A stretch of 64,000 bases of DNA. Source: Megalopta genalis. Taxonomy: Eukaryota > Arthropoda > Insecta > Hymenoptera > Halictidae. The stretch covers positions 27,927,302-27,991,301 of the forward strand of contig NC_135013.1 in assembly GCF_051020955.1 (NCBI RefSeq). Reading direction: 5' to 3'. Every line of letters begins with the position of its first letter. Within the stretch, counting starts at the first letter, position 1. A program made the translations under genes and the position numbers. Below, in pieces: positions 12,101 through 26,000 of the stretch. The notes under the pieces are model-generated. The model saw only the letters and a list, made by a program, of their open reading frames with translations. It made no database searches and had not been told where the DNA came from.

Positions 12101-15100
12101 ATCGTTCCGATTGACAGGCTCGAAGAGCAGGCTCCGGGGATGCTGGTTTCCCGTGGTACAGAACGACTACGCTGCTTTTGCTGTTCCCGGGTCGCGGACG
12201 TTCCGTCGATTCCGATCGATTCTCCGCTATGGCTGCGGACGTCCTGGGATTAGATCGGCGTTCCTCATGCTCACGAGGACCAGCCGGGTCCTCGAGCTGC
12301 CCGGCCCGGCCCGGCCCGCCCCGACCAAACGCGAATTATTATCCCCCTTGTGCAGGAGCAGATAGGCCAAGAGGAACATCGCGACGAGAAGCAAATACAT
12401 GGAGTCGCGTAATCGAATTTATGGGTCTCGGGGACCACCGGAACACGGGCTGGCTATGAACAAAGATGGGCAACCGTTGCCCATCTTTGATTCATAGGGT
12501 AATCATTCTATAATTTTCGTTTTATCGCAAGATTGATATTCATTCGTTTGCCCATCTCTGACTACGGCCTCCGTTTCTAACAAGCAAAACCGTCCGAGCT
12601 GGAAATTGCTTTTTGGAAGAGAGTATCTCTAAATCTTGTAACACATGTACCCATGGAACAGTTCAATGTTCTTTATCAAAGCGGGCCTTCGTTTTTGAGG
12701 AAAATTAATTTGAAGTTTTTCGGGTATAAAGCGCTTATTTAACTATTTGCCGTATGTAGATAAATAAATAAAAGGGAAATCCACTTGTGGGAGTTTCTTG
12801 TACGTATTTCGAAGAATACAAAAAATTTTTGTTAGTCCCTTTTTTATAGTTGTAACTCCTTAGGACTTCTGAAGTAACAAATTTTCTTATTATTCAAAGA
12901 AGTCGTCGAAAAATTGGGCAAACTCAAAAATTGTAAACTATATATTATAATAACTAGAGTGTGGATCTTTATACAAAATAAACAAGTCAATTGTGAGAAC
13001 CATTAGACGAAAATAAGTCTTCCCCCTTTTTTAATAATTTTAACCAATCGTAATATAATACAAAAATATTCTCAAACTTTTCTGATGTTTCTAAAGTTTT
13101 CTTTTCAATCTAATAATTTTTGTCAAAAACGCATCAAATTCGCAGTCAATCAATAATTGCAATGTGTCGAAAATAATATAACAGCATCCTTAAATTATTC
13201 CAACATTTTTATAGTCTTGCATTTGACTTATTTATAACTTCCTCGTAAATGCATAAAATCTGCAGTCAAATAAGAATTTTTTAACACTAAACCTACTGCG
13301 CCGGTCAAAATGACCGGTTCCATGTTTCTTATTTCCTTTGATATCTCTATTATAGCCTTTTCGTTATAATGGCTCTAATTTTGTCAGATATTGCCATTTT
13401 TATAAAGCATCAGTCGCTTCTAGAGGTCGGCAGATTTAGTGTTAAAAATCCGCCAGTCAACGATCTGACAAAACCTGAAGTTCTGTGGATTTTCCAAACG
13501 TTCCAAAACGGAAGCAGACAAACAAAAGGATCTCGATAATGGAACTTACCCTTCTTGCTGTTTCGACGGATCGCCCGTATAATTCGCGGCGTGCTGTTCC
13601 TATCGGCGCTGTCGAAGAAGAACATTAACAGCCGTTAGAATGATGATAACGGGGCTGCGGGAAAGCGCGCGTGACCTGATAAAATTGCCGGTTAATTACC
13701 AAAGTTTCGGGATGGCTTTGCTCTCGGAAACCCCGCCGCCGCCGCTGGAAGAGTTGCGCACAGCGAAAGTTACCTGCGGCTGGAAAATAAGATAAAGGTG
13801 CGGAGATTGTGTCGGACCGATATCCTTTCATCGATTCGCCGCGCTGTCCCGGTTTCCCGCGTCGAATGAACGCGATAGGATTGTTCGAGAGCCGGCGCGG
13901 CGTCGCGGAAAACGAGTTCCCGATGTTAAACAATTTCGACGCGCGCCCGGGCTTTTTCATTCCGGCGATTTTTCCACGGAAAAGTGTAACGTGTAACGCG
14001 AGCCGACGTAAATAGAGGCTCGCGAATCACGGCCACGCCACTGTTGCGCTCCCGTTGCCAATTCACGATGACAGGCCGGCGTTATTTCGCAACAAAAGAC
14101 TAGCCGTTCGAGATCTTCAAGCTGTGACGCGCGCCGGGCTCTCGACGGGATTGTTTTCGAAAAACTGGATCACCGCGCTTTTTCCAACGATCCGATGATG
14201 TATCGATAGCGTGGCTCGCTTCGTTCGGTGCTCGATGAATTACCTCATGGCTTTTTTTGCTGTTGTGACAGGGCAGGTGCTGGAGACTCAATGGCCGTTG
14301 TCCCTTGAGGTCTTTATCTGTTGCTTGGGTTACTGAAACGTGGAATCAGTTAATTCCACAATTGTTATCTCGCCGTGGAATTTATGGGTCTGATGATCTA
14401 GTAGGAGAACACGTTTATGTTACAAAAGCTGTTTTATAATAGCGGTGTGCGTAATCATGAACTCAAAGTAACTTACCACATCTTCACTGATATTTAAACG
14501 AGATCTCCAAAACACTATGTTTGAATATTTCTATTTTCTATTATTTCTTACACAGAAATATACAAATATATCTTGTCAAGTTTTTATTCAAATATCACGA
14601 GAAATGTAAAAGTTACTTTGAGTCTATAATTGTTCACACCACTGTGTATCGGTTCACGTTAGATTAGCGAAAACACCTCTCATAATTCAGAAAGACATTT
14701 CGATCTCAGTGGGATAGTAATTTTTAAATTGTGTTTTTATGAGATTTGCGATAAATTTAAATATGTGTTTTTGAATGAGAAAATTGGTAACAATTTAGAT
14801 AGTTTCCGTAACTTGAATGTGCTTGCAAAAATAAGCACAGGTGATTTTTGCGTTATTTTCGCGATGTTTAAAAACTGTTTGGAGCATATAGGACTATTTG
14901 GAAAATGAGCTATAAATGTTTTAGACACTGCTAACACTTACATCACTTACGTAATTTTATTTCGACGTGATCGTAGCTCGCGAAACAGCGACGCCGATTA
15001 AAGGTTCTCTCAGGCTCCGCGAGACGATTCGACAAATTACTTCCGGTGCACTTTACAGTAGGCTGATGACACGCTCCCGGGTTTGTTTTCGAATGCCTGA

Positions 15101-17029
15101 CGACAGTGAGAACGACACTTATAAAATCACTAGAAATCTCAGAAAATCCTGTCTTTTAAGACTGGTGAAAATTCACGAAGAAATTGGCATTCGTTCTATT
15201 GTGTGGCAAACCATTTTGTACCTCGTCTTCAGCAAATCGAAGTCTGAAGAAACGTAAGATTCGTCGTCAGTGGATGCTGGCGTTCTAAATCCCTCCTGGA
15301 AATGTAGAATTCCAATTAAGCGATGTTTCACGTAATTGTTGAACGTTGATACGCGGTATTTTTTCGGAAATGCCGTCACGTTTAATTAAGGATACCTAAA
15401 CGCAAGGTGCAGACTAATCTGCAATCAATCTAAATTGACGCGAACCAATTTTTACAGTCTCAACAGCAAACGCTGACCATAAAGTTAAAAGAAGTGGACC
15501 ATACAAATAATACTTGCAGGCGTGCAATTTATAGCACGTTCATCAAAGAGATTTATGTGAAAAATGTGTCCATGTCAAGGTATCGTTGGAAATCCAACCA
15601 TACTCACGTCATAACGCGTAAAACCTTTTCGCATGGTCCGAATCGCATACGTTCAATAAAGATCCACTGTGAGCACTGGCATCATAACCGAACGTTACTA
15701 TCTCACTTCCGTCGCGTGGCCGCGAGTAAAAAGCTGCTAAAAATATAGGATGTAGAAACCGGCGGTTTGACGTTTAAAATGACCGGGGCATTTGCAATTA
15801 AAAAAAAAGAGAGAGAGAAAGAAACAGGAGACGAGCAGGGGCGACAAAAATACGTGAAACGGAACATGAGACAGACGATAATGAAAATTGTACGGTAGTG
15901 CCATCTGACGGAGGATTACACAATTTTCTTGTTAAAAAAAGCTGTTCGAAACACGAGGTATTGAATATTTCGCTGCAAACTGTGCTCCCATAATGCTGCA
16001 AGATGTCACAAAGAAGCCAGACCAAGACGTGTCAAAATTTTTCATCTAAATACAATGAACGGTTTATTCGTTAAAATTAAGCATGCAAAAGGGCGCAAAA
16101 AGAGCTCTCGAAATAGCATAAAAATTGTTTGAATCTTTTAATACCGAATTTTCTGCGAAGCTGATGAAAAAGCTTAAGAAAATACTGAACGAACGAAGAT
16201 CAATGTTCGCTAAAATAAATCGTCCTGGATAAGATATTTCGATGTTAATTCCGCATAAAATCCGCAGTCCGGTAATCGCACAGTAAATGGCTCCACTACC
16301 CCTAAGTATCGACGATCTCGCGACGCAGTCGATCGAGATTGATCGACGCGTGTTCCTGTCGGATGAACGGCGATTCGTGGGCGTCGATGCCCCGGGCAAA
16401 CAGCTGATCAAAGTCGACCCCCGAATGTGGAGCATCCACGTGTTGAGCCTCGCCGGGTTCGAGCCCTGTGGGCCAGCCGAGCTTTTTGTTAAATGCAACG
16501 GGACGTAAATAGTGGCGTAATGAGCCGGAGGATCGTGGGGTCGGCTGCGGGAATCGGAGATGGCGGTGGTATTTGGGTTTCCAGCTTCCAGCGGAGGAGA
16601 AGGTCGCGGAAGATGGGTCGGCGGCGCGGCGCGCGGGTCGGAGCATAGAGGGTTGGAGCACAGAGGGTTGAAGCCGCCGAGGCTCTGGCGCTGGCTGGCG
16701 GGCTGAATCGATCGCTTCGGCGTCCTGGTGACCTCGACCTAATGCCACCCTCTTCTGCTCTTGAGCGGAACCCGCCTCTCCCAATCCCGCCGCGCTCCCT
16801 GAAAGCCACGGGGTCAGTTAGCACCCCCGTCAAAACACACAAAGCCCCGGGAACCAAGAGGGTGGCGGCCAACGAAGGGATTCGAACACCGAGCACCCCG
16901 TTCGACTACGAAACTGTCGCACGAGCTTTTGAGACATTGAATTAAACTGCTCGTTTGTTCCGGTCAACGGTTCCCTCTCTCTTCCTCTCCCTTTCCCTCT
17001 CTCTTCCTCTCCCCTTCCCTCTCTCTCCT

Positions 17030-17060
<31 letters not shown>

Positions 17061-20000
17061 CTCCCTATTTCTCTCTTCCTCGCTCTCTGTAAGTCGAGTT
17101 CCGCGTAATCCGACGCCCGGGCTCGGCTTTTGTTAGACAATGGTCTCTGAACCGATACCAAAGGCAACCTATCTGCTGTTCTTCACCTATTAGAACCACT
17201 CTATGCTACGCCTTTGTCAGAATTCTACTAGCAGTATTTCTACTATCTACTAGCAGAAAACTATTTCTTCTAGATTTGTCTTCTGAAATTATTGGGTTTT
17301 TATATTTTACCAATGTGTACATTAGGGTTTATAGAGAGAAGAAGATAACTGAAGCAAATGTGGAACAGTAAAAATGTTCAGTAATTCTACTACATTGTCT
17401 CAGTTGTAATGATTAAATTCCAGATCTTTATGCAATAGATTTCTAGACAATACAAATTATCTAAGTTTCTTGTAGGAAATATAATTTAGGTAAAAATGTC
17501 TTCCCTCTTTTCACCCTCTTAGTGAACCCTTGAGAAAATGTTAGTCACCCTTAGTTACCCTTGAGAAAATGTTATTTGCTTACAATGAAGAGCATTAATG
17601 AACAACAATTTCGTTTCTTATTTCTTCGTCATTTTCGAATGTTCTATTCATCAGATTTCACAAAACTTTCGTAACTGCTTTTTCCGATACTTTACGAAAC
17701 CGCATCAAGTAGCTTTGGTACATCAATTTATAATAAAATTATTAAACTGCGCATCTCGCACGCTTCCTCGGAATGATCATTGGCCAGCCCGGCCGAGGAG
17801 CATCGCTCCTAATTGTTATTAAAGCAATCGTCGCATTTCCGGCAGGCGTCGGAATGCAGAGGAGGGGACGAGGACGGGGAGGAGTCAGAATATCGATGGC
17901 CACTAATTTTTTCCGATCGAGTTTCATTGGGCGGTAACGAGTCCCAGCTCGTCGGCGGTTCGCGTTCGTTACCGCGGGCTTCGGGTATCGACCTGGGGCG
18001 CGATTGTTCGCGGGCACGAATTCCTGGTCAGTGCGTCCGAGCTGGTGGCAGACAAATATCTCTGTGGAGGAATGCCCGCGCGGCATGCGGCCGATTCCCG
18101 TCGTGTCAGCGAAACGGGAATTACCGCGGAAACGAAACACGAGAAACGAGCCTAATATTGCGAGCCCCGGCTTACAGGCGGACGAGATATTAAGTGCCGC
18201 GCAAACCGCCACGAGGCCGGAGCCGGCGCAATAAGCCCGCGAAACTGACGACATTATTGCGGCCGGGCTCATTTGCCTCAGCCATCTTGTAGGCTGCATC
18301 AGGATCTTTATGCAGATGGGGGTTGAAAGTAACTGGGGGCGATAGTAACCTCGTAAATAATTTTAAATCTAGTACAGATATTGTTGCAAATACTTGATAT
18401 ATTCTGTGGAATTACTATTTCGAAATCTACGCTGTTCTTTTAATTATATAGATATGCAATTAACATGTGAGCGGGTTAGAATCATAGCGGCGTAAGTCAC
18501 ATTTTTTTCATTGTGAGAAAGAGGGAGCGTTGTTGTTTACTAACATGTACATCGTTCACTGATCAAATATATTGTTAAGATAATTTTAAGTTAAGTTAAT
18601 TCGTAGTGACTTTATCATTTTTTTCATCCGTATTTTTAACATTTTGGCGTGTACAGATTAAATTTTAAGACATAAGACAAAATTTACGAAAATGTCGCTT
18701 GTGCCACTACGATTCTAACCCACTCGCAATTAACATTTTCTTAAAGGCTTAAAATTGTGATCACTTGTTCCACGTACAAGTAACGTTTCTTTTCTGTCTG
18801 GCAATCTTTATTAATTTTTAACCACAACGCGGCCAAGAGTATATTGTTCTGTCGATTCTCCTTCGTAATCAAGTAGGTTACTCATCGTGACTTCTAACTA
18901 CTGCTTCTTTTTTAAATTGTGAATTCGTTGTTTATTTATATCTACAGATTGGTGCGTTGTTAATTCAGTGCGAATTTTACAAACCGGATCTCTAAAGTAC
19001 ACAAATTATCCTAAATAAAATCTACCCTTTTCCGACCAATTTTACGCATTGAAGTAAACGAGGATACGTAGAGTACATAAAAATAGTAATGTTCTTGTTG
19101 TATTAAAAAATTAAAGGAAGCTTTAAATCGTGTGAAACACTGTCAGTGCTTCTAGCCGAACGCAACTACCGAGTTGTTTTTAAAAAGCGGAGATCTCTGC
19201 AGGGAATGCGAAGAACTTACCATTACATCAGAGACCGAAAATAGCAAGCATTATGTTAAACTGGAACTTTTCAGTTTCGGTTTCACCGCGGAACTATTCC
19301 GATTTTATGGAACCTCTTCGGCATCGCGTGATTCGTCATGGAGAAGTTCGAAATTGCCCAGGTTTTTCGCATCTTGACCCAGTTCTCGGCCGGCAATCCA
19401 CAAGTTCGATTTCCGGGCGATTCCCCTGGCACTGGTCTCTCATGGAAGATTGAACGTCTATTTCGTAATGCGCCCGGGGTCCGTTCGTAAACATTGTAGA
19501 ACAGCGCTGAACAGCGTTTACTTTTTTTTTTTTCCTTCCGGCGCAAAGAGGACACGCGAGAGCGTGCCCGGTCTCATGAATATGCAACCGTCGACGGTAA
19601 ATATGTAACCGCGTCCTTAATCAGCGCCGGGCGACGCGATTGATGCCGTTAACGCTGCCTCGTGGATAAAAGGCACGATTTTCATTGTACGAGAGATTGA
19701 ACGGGGCCGATCACGCGGTGGTGGTCTCCTCTTTCTCTCTGACGGAGGGTGAAAGAGGGAGAAGAGAGACGGGGAAAGAGCTCTGTTGCCGAGGCGACCG
19801 TTATTGGATCGGCATGAATATGAATGCGGGACCGATCTGTCTGTCAATAATGATACCGTGTAATGGTAATAATGGTATCTATGAACAATGGAGTACCATC
19901 ATTTCGCATGGTCAACGACGACCGGGTTGCGCCGAGCCCACGTCACTGGAACGCTCCCGGAATATGGAAGGTGTCGTCTTCCACCGCAATAATTCCCGTA

Positions 20001-23000
20001 CAGCTATCGATTTCCCGCTGATGACGCTCTCGCATGCTGGCGGCAGGCATCGATGACCTGCTAATCGTATAATTGTTGACTATTTCATGGGGAGGGCGAG
20101 GGACTCTCGCCCGGGACCGTTTAGGGGTCATTAGACCCGGCAGACGCGGTTTCGGAGCTGCTCAGAAGAGGTCTCTTTCGGAACAAAGGGTCTTTTAGGA
20201 CATTCCGGGGGATATCGGTGATCGTGCCAGTAGTCTCCTGTTGCGTTTACTGCGTCGACGTTGTCTCAACTAATGGAACTTGGCCACCCGGACTTGAAAA
20301 TTATTATGACGCATTGACTGCGGGCATGTTCCGCCGGAGGACTTGAGCGTGCAGCGGGCGAATTTCGTGGGAATTTAGTCGTTCGGTAAACCCGACCCTA
20401 ATTCCACGGATCGCCGGGTACTTAGTACCTACTACGTGTCTCGCAACGGCTGGCGCCTAATTTTTACCGTACAACGCGCTTTAAGCGTCTCCCGCTCTCT
20501 ACAAACAGTATGCAAATGACGCGTGTAAGCGTCTCCCGCGAACAGCGTGATAATATCGATTCGAAACGGTCATAGAGTACCTTTATTTCGATCGACTATT
20601 TTTGAGAACCTGTAAGACTATTGTTTACAATTAAAAAGGTATTAAATGCTGATAATTATCCTGCGAATCTTTGTACAAAAAAAAATGAAAATTCCTTGTC
20701 CCCATTGCAACAAGTTGAATCCGAATAGATTTCTGTTTCGGTATATTTATTAAATCGAAAACAGTGTGGCAATGTTTCTCAATCTTTTAAATTTCGTTAC
20801 TGGTTTCGTTAAATGTCCTTTCTGGCCATTCTTTTGCAAAAAGTGCACAAAATCCAGTCTACCGGTAAACGAACAAGTTCGTGAACTTCTTTAAAATTCA
20901 CCCTACTTTTATCCGTCATTCTATCATAATTTACAAATAATTGAGACACAGGCAAGTGTCACAGATAAGAGACACAGATAAAACAAACCTACGATAATTG
21001 TGATCTACGTAAAGAGTCGCCAGCACGAGTTGCAATCACGGCAATGCCAGAAAGAGCGAGGATTCGCTCGAAGATGACAAGACTTCATTCGAACTTCGTT
21101 CCACCGGTTCCAGGTTCCGCGGCGGCTGAAAAGACGATCCGAGGAGCGGCAGAGGTGGTGGGCCGTGGAGATGAAAGACAAATGAGCTATGGAAAAACAT
21201 CGGGGGTAGCGGGATTGTCGGACGGAGAGCTGTCGATGACGATAGAGGGGGATGCGGAGCGTAGTAGTGCGAAACGAGCGTGCATTCGAATAGGAACACG
21301 CTCCACTTTTGCTCCATTTGTAGGCGTGGGTGGGGTTGCGTGGCGGAGGGGAGCGGTACGGCACGGCACGGCGCGGGTTCTCCGTCAATGTGCTCGTCCG
21401 GAGAAAGAACGAGCAGAAATTTGCAGCCGAGTAGGCGAATCGGGGTGGCTGAATGAAAAGGAGACAGGAAACTGGAGTGAAGCTCTTAAAGGGGCGAGAA
21501 AAGGGAGGACGACGACGCGTGAGGGAAGAGGACCTGTGAGTTCGCGGGCAGTGAGAGAGAGAGTGAGGAAGAGAGAGCAGTGAGAGATGAAGTGAGAAAG
21601 GGAGAATGACAGAAGCAGAGAGAAAGTGAGAAAGGGAGAATGACAGAAGCAGAGAGAAAGTGAGAAAGGGAGAATGGCAGAAACAGAGAGAAAGTGAGAG
21701 AAACGGAAAGAGAAAGAGAGTGGAAGAAACAGGAAGAGAAACGGAGAGAGAGAGGGGGGGAAGAGAAAGAGTAACAGAAGCAGAGAGAGAAGTGAGAACC
21801 AGAGAAAGAGAGGGAAAAAGAGCGAGAGAAACCGGGAGGACGGCCGAGGAGGGAGGACGACGAGGAGAAAGAGAGGGAAAGGGCGAGAGAGAGAACGGCG
21901 TCGGCCACGAGAAAGGGGGATGCAGAGTTGCCAAGGTTACACCAGCGTCATAACCACCCTACAGCCCCTCCTGTAACGACCCTTCCTCCTGGACCATTTT
22001 CCGTCTCTGTCACCTGAATCCCCACTAACGTAGCTGCGATTCCCACCACCGCACCGCACCGTATCGCTGGATCACTGTTGGCGCACCCTTATCCACGCGT
22101 GCCCGCTAAGCTTTCTTTAAAAGTTCCGCGATAAATCCCTTCCACCGACCGCCATTCTGATTTATGGGGGGCCAACCTCGTTAAAAAGTGATGGGCCTCT
22201 CGATACCGTCACGCTCAACCGCGGCCCGCTCGGTTTTAATCCCCCTCCTCCCCCTCCCATCTCGAGTGTATCGTTAAACAGTTAGAAAATGGTGGGTCAG
22301 CTAACTTCCACGCAGCTGTTACGCTTCGCAAATTTGATTTTGATGATAGCAGGTCTTTTTCGAGAAGCGAGTCTGCTGGTAACGTTGATTTTCTCGAATG
22401 ATATTAACTTACTGTTTATCCATTAGGTGTAATAACGGACTTTCGTATTCACCAAGTTTTCTCGGAGGCTGCTGACTACTAGAAGGATCGAACGGCTTTT
22501 TTCCATCTAAATCGTCAATCGTGCCGATTGTTTACCGTTCCGGGACAATGAATATTGCCCTAATGCCGACGGTAAATTCTGCCCACTGTTCGGCGAAATC
22601 TCCCCGTAATTAAACGCATTCGTCTTCGTTCTCCTTCAAAAAAAGCCCTCCGCTTCCTCGAGGCATTATCTCCGATAAGACCTCGATTAATTAAACAGAG
22701 GCTACCGCGGAAATACAAGTGGCCCGTATAAAGTTAAACAATGTTCACGTTGTTGGAGTGGTAGGCAAAGTTTCTTCCGTAGTCAAATACTGACGGAGCC
22801 AGAGTTTGTTCGAGTCGTTATCGCATCTAATTGTATGACCAGCGTCCTTCAACTAACGCTTAGTTTATAGACTGTCAAATATGGAATTATCAACTGCGAT
22901 AAATCTAGCTGCAATTTCGAAAAAAATATCTCTAACAAATCTTCCTGTTTGTATCGCTATCTTGGAGGTTGTAATTTCGAGAAGATATTTTCACATTTTA

Positions 23001-26000
23001 GTTATTAGTTTATACCTCTCTCTTTCTCTCTCTCTCTCTCTCTAAGTTTCACAATTTATTATTAAACTGTGGATTTCCCTGCAAAATAAAAATCCTCTGC
23101 ACAAATAACAATATATAGGAACTGTATAGATATTTATTCCTTATTTATTATTTATTTATTCCTTAATAACATTAATAAGTTGAAAATAATGCAACAGCAT
23201 TTTTAAATTAATTAAATTAAATTTTTGTTGTTGTATCACGTATTATTTTAGCATCTAGGTATTCCGTATTATTAAGATTCGAGATATGAAAAGTTTAAAA
23301 TTTCGCAAAATATAATATATTTCCGTGGAAATGGGATGAAAATCAGCTTTTTGCATAAAACCAAGCAGGATGTTTCATATAGGAATAAAAACACTATTTC
23401 TATAACCATAAATCCTTCTAAATTTTGAAGTGTCCCGCAAAGCCCGAAAAAGAAATTAATTGGATATCGGACATTGATCCAACCATGTGCATTGTAGACT
23501 CGGTCATACTCGCATAAACTTTGGCGTTCCCGAACGAGTATTGGTTTCCGCCTTAACTCTCGACCGCATCTCGCGTCTAAGCTTCGATAATGAGAATCGA
23601 AGTTCCTATTACGGTCCCCGGGCAAGAAGATCCATCTTTCCTGGCAGCGTCGCGTCGCGGTCCACTCTCCCGTGGATATCCTTGCGCGATTACGAATTTA
23701 ATTGCAGCAGGGTGCGTCGGCGAGCCTGAATCGGCAATTAATTAAGCGGCTCTCGAGCGGACGAAGGGAAAGGCTGGCTTAATTAATTGATAATCGGAAG
23801 AGATCGGTCTACTCTGGGATAGGGTAATCCCGGATTATCCGTTCGTCGCGTCTCAATGGATCTTTCCGGGCCGGCCGGCAGCGTTCTCCTTGCAAGAAGG
23901 CCCGAGCACAAATATTTGGTTTAATCGGCGGGATTGCGAGCGTCCTCGATACGAATCCCATCGAGCTGCGGGAATAAAGGCAAATTCCTCGCCGCTTCGC
24001 GCGGATCCTCGAGAGGGCCGGCTCGCGCAAAAATTCGAGCTTCCTTTCGCAGCGACGCGACCCGACCCGTCGCGACGTCGGAATTTAAATTATACGCCGC
24101 TTCACGCCTGCCGGACTCAAAGAACTTCGCTGGTGGCCCGTTAAGCGGCGCGCGAATGACGCTCGTTCGGCGCAAATAAAGGTAACGTTTGTCAGTTCGT
24201 TGCTGGAGGGCCATTGAAATTGTTTTTCGGCGGGGAAATGTCCATCGAAGTGCGGACACGTTTCTGGCTTTGTCGTTTTCGAGCTTCTTTTTCTACCGAT
24301 CAGCGGATGCCGGCTGTCACACGTCGAATGCCTCGTAACGTGCAGAAGGTGTCGTAACACCGGAGATCTAATTCGCAAATGGATAGGGGATGCCCGAAAA
24401 CGATAAAATGTATTTCACTGTATTCCAAAGTTACAGCCGTTTTTGTTTCAATCAAGCAATCACCATAGAATTATAATAATAATCGAATTTGTTAACTCGC
24501 GTATAGACTGAGGATTTTATGCAGTTATGACGAAAATAAGTAGTTGTTTGAAACAGAAGCAAAATTTAAATAACCGACAATTACCAATCCGCCATTTCCG
24601 ATTTCTTAAAGTAATTAAAGAGAGAACGAAGTCTCGAAATCTACTCGTATGTCTCGCAAAACGGAAATGGGAGGTTCCTGGGTTTATTTGGAGTAACTTT
24701 CTCCTTAGCGAAAATGCGATCCGCGGCTTCGTTTGCGAGTTATTAAAGAAAAACGGAGACCAATGAGAGACGAGATCAGCTGGCGCGAGACGGCCGATGA
24801 GCGGAACTGGGCTTCGCGCGCTCGTTGACTGGACCGCCTCGCGTCAGCCGAGCTCGCCTCTCATTGGTCACTGTTTTTCTTTAATAATTCGCAAACAAAG
24901 CCGCGGATCGTATTTACGCTAAGGAGAAAGTTGCTTCGAATGATCTTAGGAACCTCGAAGTTATAAAATAACACTGTATCGCGAGATATTTTTAGGACAC
25001 TCTGTATATCCCGGTACAAGTACAATTTTCTTTAGCTCTTTCATTCCCCGTGGGCCGATAAATTGGCATTTCCGAACACAGTATCGACTGTCGGGTAATA
25101 AAACAGTTAAGTAAGAACATTGTACGGCCGTGCAGTTCGACCGATTTCACATCCGCGGCGCGCCGCTAATGAGAACAAATGACAGCCGGGAAACACGGCG
25201 CAACTTCCTCTATAAATAAGATCTAATGAGACCGTGGGTAAAGATGAATTAATGAAGATGAATTCGATCGGCGGCGGTGCTATCGACTGGCAACGGTTTT
25301 TCCCGGTTTCCGGGCGAGGAGCGCCGGATAAACGCGATTTTCATGCGTGACAGGGGTCGTTGACGCGTCGCCTGGGGAGCGGCTGCGTTTTCCCTTGGAA
25401 AACAGGATGTTTTTCATCGGGTTTGACGGACGAGTAGCGGAATGAGATGCATTTATCACGCGCCCGTGCTCCGCCTCTCCGGAAACTTGAGGTAAACATT
25501 TATCGTTCGCAACTCGCCGAGAGACACGCCGCGGCGCGGCGCGGCGCGGCGCGCGTCCCTTGAAAAGAGGTGAAACGCGGAAAGGGGGTGGCGGCGTTGT
25601 GGGTGTCGGTGGGGTTCAGGGGGGCTCGGGGAGACCCGGGGAGGGTAGGTGGGTGCAACGGAGCGAAAGACTAAGAGGATGGCATCCATATTTTCCCCCC
25701 AAAGCAAACAACCGTTCTCATTCTCCTTCGGCCTGCCCGTATTGTTCCCCATTGTGGCTCGTTACAAAAGGTAAGGATGCAAAAAAAGGAGGGGGGCGCG
25801 GGGGTGTCGCGAGCCGGCGAATTTCGTGCATCTCACTTTCGAGAATCGGAGCTCGAAGGGAAGGTCCTGACCTAGTTTCCCCGGAGCGCGCGGATCCGAG
25901 CCGAGTCCTCGTTCGGAGAGGGGATGAAACCACCCCTATTCGTGCTCGCCTGGAAAATTGCAGTGATAAATTGCTACCGTCGATCGTTCCCGCGGAAAAA

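Noticed and set aside
15608..15668. Minus-strand exon-like piece with GTGAGTATGG donor (contains RMRFGPCEKVLRVM)
   Set aside because: It cannot be inserted between the flanking BTB-gene exons without a frameshift or stop, and nothing else supports it.
16440..16900. T-loop-like strings ggttcgagccc (plus, ~16,456) and gttcgaatccc (minus, ~16,880)
   Set aside because: No matching A-box, acceptor stem or cloverleaf could be drawn around either, so no tRNA call is made.
17742..18299. 185-residue minus-strand ORF
   Set aside because: CpG-rich intronic DNA with several overlapping open frames; no splice sites or motif that I can support.
21005..21934. 309-residue minus-strand ORF
   Set aside because: Ser/Leu/Phe-rich translation of a purine-rich simple repeat; no domain, and the opposite strand is equally open.
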